Shown here piece by piece: positions 24,196 through 35,455 of a stretch of 64,000 bases of DNA. The notes below the pieces were generated by a model, which was given only the letters and a program-made list of their open reading frames with translations, had not been told where the DNA came from and ran no database searches. The translations under genes and the position numbers were made by a program. Position 1 is the first letter of the stretch, and the number at the start of each line of letters is the position of its first letter. The DNA lies in assembly GCA_020081605.1 (NCBI GenBank), contig JAHREC010000009.1, forward strand, positions 1,922,001 through 1,986,000, given 5' to 3'. This DNA is from Albifimbria verrucaria. Lineage: Eukaryota; Ascomycota; Sordariomycetes; Hypocreales; Stachybotryaceae.

Positions 24196-25141
24196 ATTAG
24201 TATCTCTCTCTGCGCTAGCAGGATAGCACTTATGCTGCCCAGATGAGCTGGCTATAGCTTATTTCGTCTTCTCTATTCCTATGAGCACACCCACCTACTA
24301 ATACATGACATCTTCTCAGAGCATCTTCCAACACTTGTGGATAATCCAGAATTTACAAAGACCTGGACCCCTTCGCACTCGGTCACGGATGATCAAGTAC
24401 TTGCCATTGGGCCTGGCTGGACATCCTAGTGAGTTAAAGCAGACATGTAAAATATATGACTATGCTTGCAACAAGCATGCACAGGAACATTGTGCAAACT
24501 GAAATTACCAATCAGCCCAGTAACATAAGGGAACCCCTATCGTTTTCGCCATAGTATAAAAAAATAAAAAAATCCCTCAGATTGTCAGAAGGCCATACTT
24601 ATCCCCGTAGAGTCACCTTCTGTTTGCATGTATTGCCGATTATGTAATGCGGATCATCACATAGGTAGGTAGTGAAACAGCACGAGTGGTTGAGCGACCC
24701 TTAGACGGAGACAAGGATATGAATCTCAGGCCTGAATATCAAGTTAGTCAATTACAAGATACCCTACCCTGACCTGCATAACGTCTATAACAACCCGGCA
24801 ACCAACACAACTCAAGGGCTCCCGCGGGTTTTCTAGAGCCTCACCACCAAAAGTAGGCCCTCTACCTATACTCGGCTAACTCGCGTACCAAGGTTGCCTT
24901 GCCTCGCCAAACGCGTTGAGACAAGAAATGAGGCGTTGAAAACGGCGCAGTATCAAACATCTCGCGGGTGAGATGTGACAAGCAGTGCTACAGAGCTTTC
25001 TTTGCAAATGACGTGGTCACGGCATTAAATAGACCTGTTAGGTCATAGCTGCACGGCGCGGGTGCCTTCGCGACTTCGCTCCTTGCATCTCAACATTCCT
25101 TCTTAACTTACTACAACTCGCTGGTGCTCACCAACAACAGC

Positions 25142-26830
25142 ATGTCTGCAACCCCTGAGCCCACGACCGTCGAGGAACCCGACAGTGTTCCTCCTGAGAC
25201 GGCCCTTCGGCGATCTTCTCGTCGTTCTAAACCGTCAGTTCGAGCTGAACAGGCCCAGGATCGAGCAGAATCAGAAATCCCTGTCGAGCAGCTGACTATT
25301 CATGTAAACTCGCCTCGCCGAAATCCAAAGCGAAAGGCGAGCGAGGCAACAAAGAGTACCGTCAACTTGCCCGATAAGCCCCTCGAAGAGGCTCTATCTC
25401 CACTCTGCCAGCAAGACATCGAAGAATGGGAGGGCTGGATCGAGCTGGAATCGGAGCCTGTAAATTATGCCCCTTCTCGTTTGATACCAGTGTCCACGCT
25501 AACGCGCTACCGGAGGCCTTTTTCAACATCATCCTTAAAGATCTAGGTGTCGAAAATGTAAAGGCTCAGGAAGTTTTCTCTATCGATCAGGACTCTCTTG
25601 ACCTCCTACCGTGGGCATTCTCTTCAAACTTGATTCCTGTTCCGTATCTCACAATACCAGGAAACCGGTACATGGGCTCATATTCCTTTACCAATACCTG
25701 CCAGAAGAAGACGAGAACGAAGAGGAGTCAGATGCTAACGACGTTTGGTTTGCAAACCAGGTACGCTGTCGTTCGTTTCTCAGAGACTTTTATGCATCTA
25801 ACATACGGCATAGACGACGCCTAATGCCTGCGCAACAGTCGCCTTGCTCAATATTGTCATGAATGCCAACGTCAAGCTAGGCACAAGGCTTCGGGAGTTC
25901 AAGGACTCGACCAAGGACCTCTGTACAGCTGTGCGTGGCCACAGACTCAGCACAGATCCGTTCATTCGGACAATACACAATTCCTTCACGCGGCGTATGA
26001 ACCAGCTCAATGCCGACTTGTTCCTGGAGAACGAAGCCGATGAAGCTGCGTCGAGTCAGACGAAGAAACGAGCAGCCTCGAAGAAAAGTAGGCCCCGGCC
26101 ACGGAAGAAGACAGCCCTACAGTATGGGTTTCACTTTGTTGCCTACGTCCACGTCAACCAGTCAGTGTGGGAGCTAGATGGACTGAAGAGCAAACCGCAT
26201 TTAGTGGGTATGTACCAATCAACAGTCGCCAATTCCCTCGATGATGCTGTGCAACATCTGCTGACCTTGGCAGGCACTGTGCCTGCAGGAGCGGGAGATT
26301 GGATGACGATCGCACAGCCTCAGATCCAGGCACGGATGCTACAGTACGAAGGCACACAGCTGTCCTTCAACCTCATCGCTCTTTGCCAGAGCCCTCTGTC
26401 TCTGTATTCTCAGTCCATTGCTGAGGCCCTTGCAGCATGGCGCCTTTTCCGAGAAAAAATGGCGGATAATGATACTTTGCGAGATCTGGTTTCAGCGGAG
26501 CAAACAATCTTAGATCTTGATAATGAGGCCCGCCTCAGGGAGTTTGGGCTGACGAAGTCTGATGTTGTGAAAGCAACAGTCCCGCAATCCCTGGCAAGCA
26601 CACTAGCAGATCCCAAGCCCGACGTTGAGAAGACCTACGAGCTGTTTCAGCAGCTGGTCGTGAATGTCAAGGCTGCCATAGGTGAGTATCGTTCAGAAAT
26701 CTTCGCCATCGAGGAGGAGGAGCAGCGGGTCAAGGGCAGGAAGAAGGACTACGGCCCGGCGCTGCACAAATGGGTTCAGAAGCTCGCAGAAAAGGGTGTA
26801 CTTGAGGAATTTATTAAGTCATCCATGTGA
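25142..26830 (+). CDS. UCHL5/BAP1-like ubiquitin C-terminal hydrolase (peptidase C12)
   Basis: Cysteine deubiquitinase. Exons are 25142-25459, 25516-25610, 25661-25760 and 25814-26830, giving 509 residues in frame with no correction. The first ~100 residues are basic and disordered (RRSSRRSKPSVRAEQ, RRNPKRKASEATK). The UCH domain holds the full catalytic set: Gln171 (DVWFANQ), Cys177 (NACATVALLNIVMN), His278 (GFHFVAYVHVN) and Asp293 (VWELDGLKSK). The Q-C (6) and H-D (15) spacings equal those of UCHL5. The C-terminus carries the UCH37-like/ULD motif (RKKDYGPALHKWVQKLAEKG), used by UCHL5 and BAP1 to bind partner proteins. Whether this copy acts on the proteasome, INO80 or chromatin cannot be told; the basic extension makes a nuclear role plausible. 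The third intron ends just before the catalytic segment. Confidence 0.92.
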
Positions 26831-27041
26831 TTATCCTAGATTGTTTCACCAGTCTAAAGTATGTTGGTATCATTCCAAGACCCAAGGTCTTGTGCCATCC
26901 AGAGCCGAAAGCAATATTCATTTATCCAATACATTAACTCATTCCTCATCCCCTCGAACCTGCTCCTTCAACAATACTTTCGTTAATCATTATGTTCGTT
27001 TGCACGGATATATGTTGGGGAACTGTACCGCACGCTAGATT

Positions 27042-29081
27042 TTAGTCGTCCGGGTATTCTTCCCTCATGTTGGATACGAAAGTACACGTCTCATGGTCAA
27101 ACCGCTTAAAGTATTTACCCGCCCAAGGAAACATGTCGTCCTTAATCAAACTCGAATCGTGGATGATCTCCATGTTGTCCGCAGCAATGACGTAGGGATC
27201 GAGTGCATATTGCACGCTGTGCGGAGGCTTAGCCAAGACAACAAGTAATAATACATAATCGGAGAACTTACAGGCAAACAAAATAAACTCGCACTCGAAG
27301 TCTCGCAGGGCTCTGGGCCTCCGGACCGCTGTTGTCATCAGAGTGGTCCGCATCGTCCGAGCTGTGGAACGAAGTGAAGCGATTCGAGCCGCGCGACCAT
27401 CCCCTGATGATTCCGATTCTGTTGTGGCGTCGGTGTCGGAAGACTTGACCAATCTTGTAGGGTATCGCATCCGTACCACTGGAGTTTCTGCTAATGACGG
27501 GTGGCACTATCTCGTCCTGCTCTCTCAGAAGGTGTAGGGGCTTCCAGAATTCGGCAGTCTCTGGTATCGCGTGGCGGGCCCATGGTCCACGGAAAGGAGC
27601 AAAGGATTCCCACAACGGGACGAGGTATCTCTCTATTAGCCAGGCATCCTCAGGCCAGGATGCAGCAAAGCGCTTCATGAGCAGCGAAAGCTCCAGGTCC
27701 CAATCAGCACTGTATGCTGGGACCAATAGCAACGACGCCCACATAGACGAGTAGTATGCGGCATAGATGTTCACGACAGGGTGACCGCGGGCGAGCTGAA
27801 CCATGAAGAACCAAGCCTCTTGGGGCAGGGTGGTCGTTCTTTGGAAAGACGCCTTGATGTTCTGTGCAGTCCGTAGAGCAACCGATGTAGCCGGGACAGG
27901 GGTAAGGACGGATGGCTCTAGTTCCAACGGCGCCAGCAGCTGCTCGATACCGGACACCGTCACTTCACTGTCAGAGCCGTAGGGATCGAGATACATTCTG
28001 TCCCGTTGTTGGCCATTGCTCTCCACAGTTTGGTCGTCAAGGTTGCGACCAGTGTCAGCCAGAACCACGACGTGAACATGACCGGGCACCGAGCAGCAAT
28101 GTGCTTCGATGCCCAGGCGATGTGCTATACAGCAGAAGATGGCACTTGCAATGACGGGAAGGGACCCGGCCCCATCCCGACGCATTATATGACCAATCAG
28201 GCAGTTCCGCAGCATGCGATAATTCAGGGCGTCAAGGCTGCCAAAGCCTTTGTTAGCCCGGAGCCATTGGTTGAGAGCCAATGTCTTTTGGCGCGTTGTG
28301 AGCTCATCTAGTTGGGGTTGAGTGGCCCGGAACGCAGAAGTGCTTTCGTCAAGCATGCAGGTGACCTGGGCATGTTTCGGTTAGTCAAAGCCGGAGGTAA
28401 GGATGGCTGGCACGGTGCTGACGCACGTCATCTATATCGCCAGGTTGGTCGTATAATACGAACATGTCAAAGGCAGCCAGGGCACGCTCTAGGTCGGTGC
28501 CGCTAATGCGGCTCCCGGAGGCATTGCGGCCTCCCGGACGGAGCCTGTGCCACTCTTTTACGGCGATGGTCCTGTGAATGCTGTTGAGGATAGCTTCGCT
28601 GAAGTATCTAGGAGGGAGGGAGAGAGAGGCGTTAGCTGAGGCTTGGCAAAGAGCTTACACGGGAACCACACACCTTCTCGACAGGACGTCTTGGGCGGCA
28701 TCTGGGGTCTGGCGCTGGTCGAGCAGGAAGTCTTTGACGTCGTAGCCCAGCATGCATAGCTGCTCCATCTTCCTCACGCGACCGAGCTTGGTGGCCAGGA
28801 TGTCTTCGAGGAGACGGGAGGCTTTGGCATTGCATCTCTGGCGTAGGATGAAGAGGGATTTCAATCGACCTCGGAGGCCCTCAGGAGAGCTTGCGATGAA
28901 AGTCGTGCTCAGGCTGCCAGTATCTGAAGGAGGCACGGCAGTGGTGGCGCCATAGCAGATGCTCATTGGCCAGGCGATTGAGGCGATAACACAGCGGCTG
29001 GATGCTGGCGAGGTTATCAGTGGGCGAGATGAAGTAGAGCAGGTGCTGGATGACCTCGTCGGGGACCTGGTGTATGGACAT
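27042..29081 (-). CDS. FBXO21-like protein: F-box, transglutaminase-like and YccV/HspQ-like domains
   Basis: Probable SCF ubiquitin-ligase adaptor. Exons are 28674-29081, 28427-28607, 27272-28365 and 27042-27227 (introns 28608-28673, 28366-28426, 27228-27271). The F-box is N-terminal (VPDEVIQHLLYFISPTDNLA, LCYRLNRLANEHLLWRHHC). The middle is a SirB1/transglutaminase-like domain (NYRMLRNCLIGHIMRRDGAG, GIEAHCCSVPGHVHVVVL, MYLDPYG). The C-terminus matches the hemimethylated-DNA-binding YccV/HspQ fold (YKIGQVFRHRRHNRIGIIRG, YVIAADNMEIIHD, GKYFKRFDHETCTFVSN). This domain order is that of animal FBXO21. Frame breaks at 28884-28889 (two bases) and 27226-27227 (one base); the corrected length is 623 residues. 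An upstream in-frame ATG at 29217-29219 would add a Ser/Pro-rich stretch. I prefer MSIHQVPDEV because it abuts the F-box. Confidence 0.85.
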
Positions 29082-29462
29082 GGTGCGGTGCAGAGCAGGC
29101 GAAGGCGAAGGCGAAAGGGAAGAAGAGTCAGTCAGTCTACGAGGCGAAGACGCTGCAGGGACCTTGTGCGGGTTGGCGATTGGGGATTGGCACCGAACGA
29201 GGGTCTGGGTCTGGGTCATGAGCGGAGAAGCTCAGAGGGAGCTAATGTAGGCTGAAGGAATGAGTTGCTGGATCTGTCATGGCCGTCCAGTTTATATATC
29301 ACATTGACAAAAGGTGTGGAAGAGGAGGGTGGCCAGGCTGGGCAAAGTACCGCCGTTAGCGACGGGGTGGGGAGCAGGCGGCGCCAGCTAACAGCACCGC
29401 GGCCGGGGTACCGCGGGTACAGGTAGGCGAGTACTGCGCGCGGCGAGGTGAGGTACTGGGTT

Positions 29463-29495
29463 GGCGGATGGTAGGCGGATGGCAGGCGGATGGCA
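29463..29495. repeat. 11-bp tandem repeat, three copies
   Basis: Three copies of GGCGGATGGCA (the first with one change), followed by a decayed fourth copy. Confidence 0.85.
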
Positions 29496-30105
29496 GGCAG
29501 ATGAGCACTAACCCGCCTACAGGTACAGTGCAGTACAGCACCGCATGTAGCTTGCCTGTAGCACCTGTGCGTGCGCCACGTCATGGATGAAAATTGCCCG
29601 CGCAGCTGGATCTGTCGAGGGCTTACCGTACATCTCCACTATCCTTTCTTTTAATTATGCACGCTTATATGTGAGATCTGAGTCGTCCTGAAATTTCTGC
29701 CTGCAAAAGAAACTCGCCGCCGTCGCTTCTGCCCTCCCAGGTCAGGTATGAGGTGTGCCGACGGGGAGGAAAGAAAACAGAAAAAGAAAGCAGAGCCAAA
29801 GGCCCAGGTTCCAGGCCGTGACATCGCGCCCGAGTATTCCCTCCAGTACACGCCTATCATGCCCGCCACCAGCCTTGGCCCGCTGGCGCACTACCACTGT
29901 ACCTATGAGACACTCGCTGCCCTGGTACTGGGACTGGGACTGGGGCTGCTTGCGCTGTACCTTATCTCCGATCGCGTCCTCCCTCCCCAGCGGCATCGAC
30001 CACCATTTCAGGTGCCGCATTTTGGGGGAGGGGGAAGGAGTAGGAGGAGGCCTGATAGCGGCCACGCCCATCTTCCCAGTGAACGTTTCACTAGGCATGC
30101 ACGTG

Positions 30106-30222
30106 CCATAGCACTGTAGCACGGTAGCACTGTAGAGCTGTAGCTGTAGCGCCTGCAACCCGCTGTGCTGCACTGCGCCGTGTTGTGTTGTGCTACTGCT
30201 ACGGCTGCTGCTACTGCGCTGT
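30106..30222. repeat. Imperfect TGTAGC / CTGCTA repeats
   Basis: Degenerate tri- to hexanucleotide repetition (CACTGTAGC, GCTGTAGC, GCTGCTGCTA) over roughly 110 bp upstream of PCP1. Confidence 0.55.
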
Positions 30223-30663
30223 GTGTCAGAGGCCGGGACCCCTCACCACCGTGTACTGCCATTGGCCCGCTCCTTGTGACCCCACAGATCGAACATCTTG
30301 GGCCGCGCTAACCCGGAACAGGGCCCAAGTAAACAAGCCCAACGCGTGGTCCTAGTGAAATTGTGCCTTTGCCATCACCACTTAGACAAACGCGCGCTCT
30401 CTGGAAAACCGCTTGTCTTGCATTTTTCGCAGCAACAACCTCGCAACCGGCGCCCAGCATACCATACCACCGACCGTTTGTCCAGCATCGTGGCTCCGCG
30501 ACTCGCTACCCACCCTCCGACAACATCAGCCTCAACACAACCTTCTCTGTACCAGCCCAGGCTACGCGACCCTCTTATTGACATGCCCTCCACCCGAGTC
30601 GCGCCTCTATCCTAGCCTCCGTAATCGTCACTCTCACGACGATACGTCGCCAACGCCGCCTCA

Positions 30664-33600
30664 ATGGCTCCCCAGGCTTCGGCGGCGTTCTCGACACTCC
30701 GCGCACGAATATCGGAGACGCGACATACCTCAGCCGACAGCCTGACTTTGCCGACATCTCCCAAGAGGCATCATTCCAGTCGCCCAACAAGGACGACAAT
30801 TTCCTCCAGCAGCTTCGCAATGGAAGATCAAACGGCGTGAGTCTGCGGACGCCGCGCCAACGAGGCCCGCTTGCAGACAGACGCAACCTGCCAGCCAGCA
30901 TAGGCGGCGCCGAGTTTACACCACTCCTCAAATCCGCCACGAGAAACAGTGTACGGCGGCGCGGAAAGGAAAATGGCGCGACCGTTTCCAACACACCAGG
31001 CCTGGGCAAGATTGACGAGTCTAGCCTTACACCCCGGGGCGACATGTCCACCTTCACAGCCTCCCGCAACCAGTCGTACATGGATGCAACCCTCCCTCAA
31101 GTCGATGCGAGCAGCACTACGTCAACCCCGATAGCTGTCCCGAAGCGAAGAGGCGGTGACAAGGGCCCGCTGCAGGATGGTAACCAGCTTTCCTGCGAGA
31201 ACAAGAGAATGTCATCGATAGAATCGAGAAGGAGAACTTTGGCCTCAAGCTGAAGATCCATTTCCTGGAAGACGCATTGAGGAAAGCTGGGCCTGGCTTC
31301 AGCGAGGCAGCGCTGAAGGAGAATACGGAGCTCAAAGTTGACAAGGTTACGATGCAACGAGAGCTTCACCGCTACAAGAAGCACCTGACGACTGCCGAGC
31401 GCGACCTCGAAAGCTATCGACAACAGATGCTGGAGCTGCAGGAGAAGGCGAAACGCAAGTACGCAGATGAGAGCCAGCGTGCCGAACTGGACAAGTTACG
31501 ACAGACACTGGAGGATCGCGAGGCAGACCTTGAAGACCTTCAACGCCAGGTGGATCAAGGACACAAAGACGATGAGCAACTTCAGAAATTAAGGGACGAT
31601 ATCGAGGACCTTGAAGCAGAGCTACGTGACAAAGAGCGCATTATAACAGAGCGCGAGGACGAGCTGGAGGACTGGAAGGACAAGTTTGATGAAGCAGATG
31701 AAAAGGCAAAAGATGCTCTCCGAAAAGTAGTCGAACTCGAACAGACCGCCCAGGACAGCGAAGAGCTTGAGGAGGCCAAAGGAACTATTGACGACTTGGA
31801 GGCAAAGATTCGCCGTCTTGAGGAAGAGCTGGAAGACGCCAAAGAGAAGGCGGAAGATGCTCTGGCCCAAAAAGACCGAGCCGAGGGAGATCTGCAAGAA
31901 CTCCAGGAAGAGTTGGTTGACAAGTCCATGGTAACAAAAGGTTTATCCAGACAAACGGAAGAAAAGATCTTGCGACTACAAGATGAGTTGGATAACTCTA
32001 GTCGAGAATTCGCCAAATTGGAGAAGCAATTTGCGGCAGTCAATCTGGAAAACGAAGAGCTCAAGTCTTCGCTCCAAGATTTGCAAAGGCAACAATCTAG
32101 CTCCAAAATGGATCAACAATCAGTATCGGCTCGGATGCAGGAACTGGAGGAGAAGCTCCTTGCTGAAGCTGATGAGAAGAACCTGTTGCAGGCTCGTCAT
32201 GATTCTCTTGCCAGCGAAACTGCATCTTTACAGCGCGAGATAAAGGAGATGGAGAAAGAGATGGACGATCTCGAGCAGAGCCTTGCAGAAGAGAGGGAAC
32301 ATGGCCTTGAGATCGAAAAGAGCCTCCGTACTCAGTATCAGGACGAAATACAACGACTTAACGACGAAATCTCCAACCTCCAAGCAGAGATACGCGAAAA
32401 AGACAACCTTTACGACAATGACAGCGAGAAGTGGGAGACAGAAAAGCAAACCCTGGAGTCGGAAAGACAACGTGCAGAGGAGAAGGCAGCGGGCCTCCAA
32501 AGAACCATTGATCGGCTCCGTGAGGCCGAGGGCTCATTGTCCGATAAAGAATCTAAACTCCAAGCTGCCATGCGCAGCGAGGCCGAGCGTCACAAGAGCG
32601 AGGAAGGTGTCTTGACCCGACAGGTCGAGGACTTGCAAGATGCATTAGAGACGCGACAGACACTACTCACTAACCTTCGTAATGAGCTATCTACCGTCCG
32701 TGACGAGCTTCGGCAGACTCAAGTTGAATATCGCACACAGTCGGAGCGAGTGGCTGCCCTTGAAGACGAGGTCGAAGTTTTACAAACCACTCTGGATGAC
32801 AACGCAGGAGCAGGACGCCAGGATCTGCAGACCGCCAAGAAGGAATGCGAGGACCTTCGAGCACAGCTCGCGGAGCTTCGCCGTACCGCTGACTTGAACA
32901 AATCGGCCATTGCCGCCTCCAATCAAAGTGCTCAGGTATCAACAGAGTCCCAAACACGATTAAAATGGGAGCTCTCCGATGCAAAGGCCCAACTGGAGAA
33001 GGTTACTAGAGAGAGGCAGTCGCTCCAAGATCAACTCGCCAAGTCCAATATTGAGCTTCATTCGGCAAGGACATCTCTAGCTGAAGCCGAAGCAGAACGT
33101 GACGAACTCAATGGAGAGCTTCGCCGGACACGGATGCAGGATAACGACACGCTCCGTGTGGACCAGGAGCGGCTCGATCTACGGACCGCGAAGTTGAAGC
33201 TCGATAACGAGGTCCGTCGCCTAAAGGAGGAAAATAAGGTCATCAAGGAGCAGCGCCAAGCCGTCGAGAAAACACTGGAAGAGGAAATAGAGAAGGCAGC
33301 AGAGGAAGAGGAGCGTCTGAGCCAGGAGATTCTTCAACTCCAGACTAGACTGCGCCAGTCCTCATCCTCGGAAAGCCACGATCTTGTCGCTGCCCGCAGA
33401 ACCATCCGGGACCTTGAGCGTCGCATAGAAGAGCACCAAGCGGAGCTTGCTGCTGCTCAGTTCCCTATCAACTCTGAGGGCAACAGCGATTTATCTCTGA
33501 TGCGCAAGGATCTGTCTACCGCTCGCCAAAAGGAACTTGACTTCCTGCAACGAGAGTCGGGCCACAGAGATACAGAGAAGAGCCTCAAGAAGCAAATTGC

Positions 33601-34820
33601 TGAACTTGAACGACAGCTCCACGACAAGGAAATTACGCGGCTGATAACATCTCCACGCTCGTCGGTAGGCGGCCATGAACGCCAGGACAGGGAGTCATCC
33701 GAGTTGCGACAACAGCTCACTGCTGCTCTCAAGTCCATTCACGACCTGAAGTCGAAGAGCCGCGAAGCAGAGAGGAAAGCGTCACAAGCGTCGCAGGACT
33801 TGATGCAGCAGCTCAACGATTCAGAAGACCAAAAGCTTGTGCTCGAAGAGGTACTCGAACAGGCGCGGCAGCAAGCCGAGGATGCTGCAGCGCAGCACGA
33901 GCGGGCCCTACAGCGACTCAAGCACAAGCTGGAGAAAGCAGAGCGAGAGCGCGCGGCCGCCCAGACGTCACAGACGAGCACTAGCAAACAAGAACGACAT
34001 CTCCGCAGGACGCAGGCCGAGGTTGAGAACCTCGAGCACGACGTCCGCCAGCAACAGGAGCTCATCGATGGGCTCATGGCGTCAGAGGCATCGCTCCGAC
34101 GTAAGCTGGAGCGAGCTCGAAGCGAGCGCACCGTATTCCGCATGAGTGCTGAGAAACTCCAGCGCGACCTCCAGCGGCTCAAGTCAGCATCCACCGCCAT
34201 CGCTCAGAGCGCCGGACGCCTCGATCGACAGGACCGAGCCATGACCAAGTCTAGCAAGGCCGTCGATGCCGCCGACAACGAGGCAATGGAGACGCTGATC
34301 CGCGCCGCCGAAGGCGCCGAGGAGCGTCACAAGAAGGAGCTCCGGGGCATGGTGATGCAGATGGAGTGGATGCAGGCCCGGTGGGAGCGTGAGGCATCGC
34401 TACGTGCCGACGCCGCCTTTGCGAAGAAGTTTGTCCAGCTGCAGCTGGATGTTGCCAACGCTTGGTAAGGCTATCTCCCTTTTTCTCTACATAATGAACG
34501 TTCAGCTAACCACGGCCTCTTCTCAAAACAGCAACAAAGCTCAACTTCGCGAACTCGAGCACATCCGCACCAAGCTCCTCGGCAGCCGTAAGGCCCTCCC
34601 TTCGCCCGCCTTGTCCGTCTCCTCCGCCGCCGCGGACTCCAAGCCCCGGCGCACCCTCAAGACGGCGCTCCTCGCAGCGCGCTTCATCGCCCGTATGCGC
34701 GTGGCTGCGCGTGGGTGGGCCGCACAGGAAGTCGTGCGTCGCAAACTCGCCGCTGCGAACGAGGAGCAGCGCCGGTCGAAGAGGGCACGGCAGCTCAAGG
34801 TCGTGCGGATCGAGGCGTGA
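30664..34820 (+). CDS. Pericentrin-like spindle pole body protein (Pcp1/PcpA family)
   Basis: Large coiled-coil scaffold that anchors gamma-tubulin complexes at the spindle pole body. Exons are 30664-34464 and 34532-34820 (intron 34465-34531); corrected length 1363 residues. The N-terminus is MAPPGFGGVLDTPRTNIGDA-like with TPR/SPxR-type phosphorylation candidates. Around residues 190-210 is a CM1-type motif (ENFGLKLKIHFLEDALRKAG), the segment that binds gamma-tubulin complexes. About 1,000 residues of heptad coiled coil follow. The C-terminus (residues about 1308-1340: LKTALLAARFIARMRVAARG and following) looks like a PACT/calmodulin-binding segment. Two runs are one base short, 30670-30673 just after the start codon and 31192-31193 just before CM1. 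Without them the N-terminal 200 residues are lost from a naive call. Mto1/ApsB also has CM1, but the PACT-like tail favours Pcp1. Confidence 0.85.
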
Positions 34821-35455
34821 AAAGGCTCGCGCAGTTTTTGAATTGTGTTACAAGGGCTGTTCGAATAAAGCTGTTCGTAGAGCTGGCTTGATGTTCTGAG
34901 AATAAGATGGTGCGGGATTGTCATGCGAGAATGCAAATACCACTGGTTTAACGGCGGGTCTGGGCAGGTGTTTAGAATCAAGAGCATAGGGGTCCCGGCG
35001 CATGTTACGGTTTTTGTCATGAGGGTGTTTTTGGATCATGGGTGCCAAATTGAGTCACGACGTGAGGTTCATTAGCAATATCAATATTGATACCGAATTC
35101 TTTACGAGTAACAAATGGCGTTCTACCTTGACAAGTCTCTTATACGCGTAGGCAACAAGTCACACTGTTCTAACGAGGGATGAAGGTGTGTCCATCTACA
35201 GCACGATGCAAGTTTGACGGCATCAACAGACATCATAATAGCATTCATTTTGACCACCATTTATCCAATGACTAAAACTCGAATCCGCCGTTCAAATTTC
35301 CTGAAGAATCGACACGCTGTCATAAGGGTTATGCCAAAGATAGACTGTTCATGTACAGGCGGCGGTCAGGCCAAAGCAGATCCAATTAAGACCATACCCA
35401 CCAAAAGGGACTTGGATCACATGACGAACAAGAGATTGGTGTCTGTATTTCGATG
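34821..35455. other. Convergent 3' flanks of PCP1 and metacaspase
   Basis: About 630 bp, AT-rich, between convergent genes. No gene recognised. Confidence 0.5.

Larger units (their letters stand above)
23794..25141. promoter_or_regulatory. Divergent intergenic region POM152 / UCH
   Basis: About 1.35 kb between divergent starts. It holds a TTG/CAA trinucleotide repeat (23881-23904) in the POM152 leader and a dense TACCT/AGGTA cluster at 24129-24195. An A-rich stretch lies near 24557-24573. No gene recognised. Confidence 0.5.
29082..30663. promoter_or_regulatory. Divergent intergenic region FBXO21-like / PCP1
   Basis: About 1.6 kb between divergent starts. It contains an 11-nt tandem repeat at 29463-29495, GC-rich GGTACCGCG-type sequence around 29395-29415, and CTGTAGC-type imperfect repeats at 30106-30200. 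No gene recognised. Confidence 0.5.

Noticed and set aside
29755..30119. Overlapping 100-140-codon frames between FBXO21-like and PCP1
   Set aside because: They overlap each other in three frames and both strands, lie in repeat-bearing GC-rich promoter sequence and show no family resemblance.
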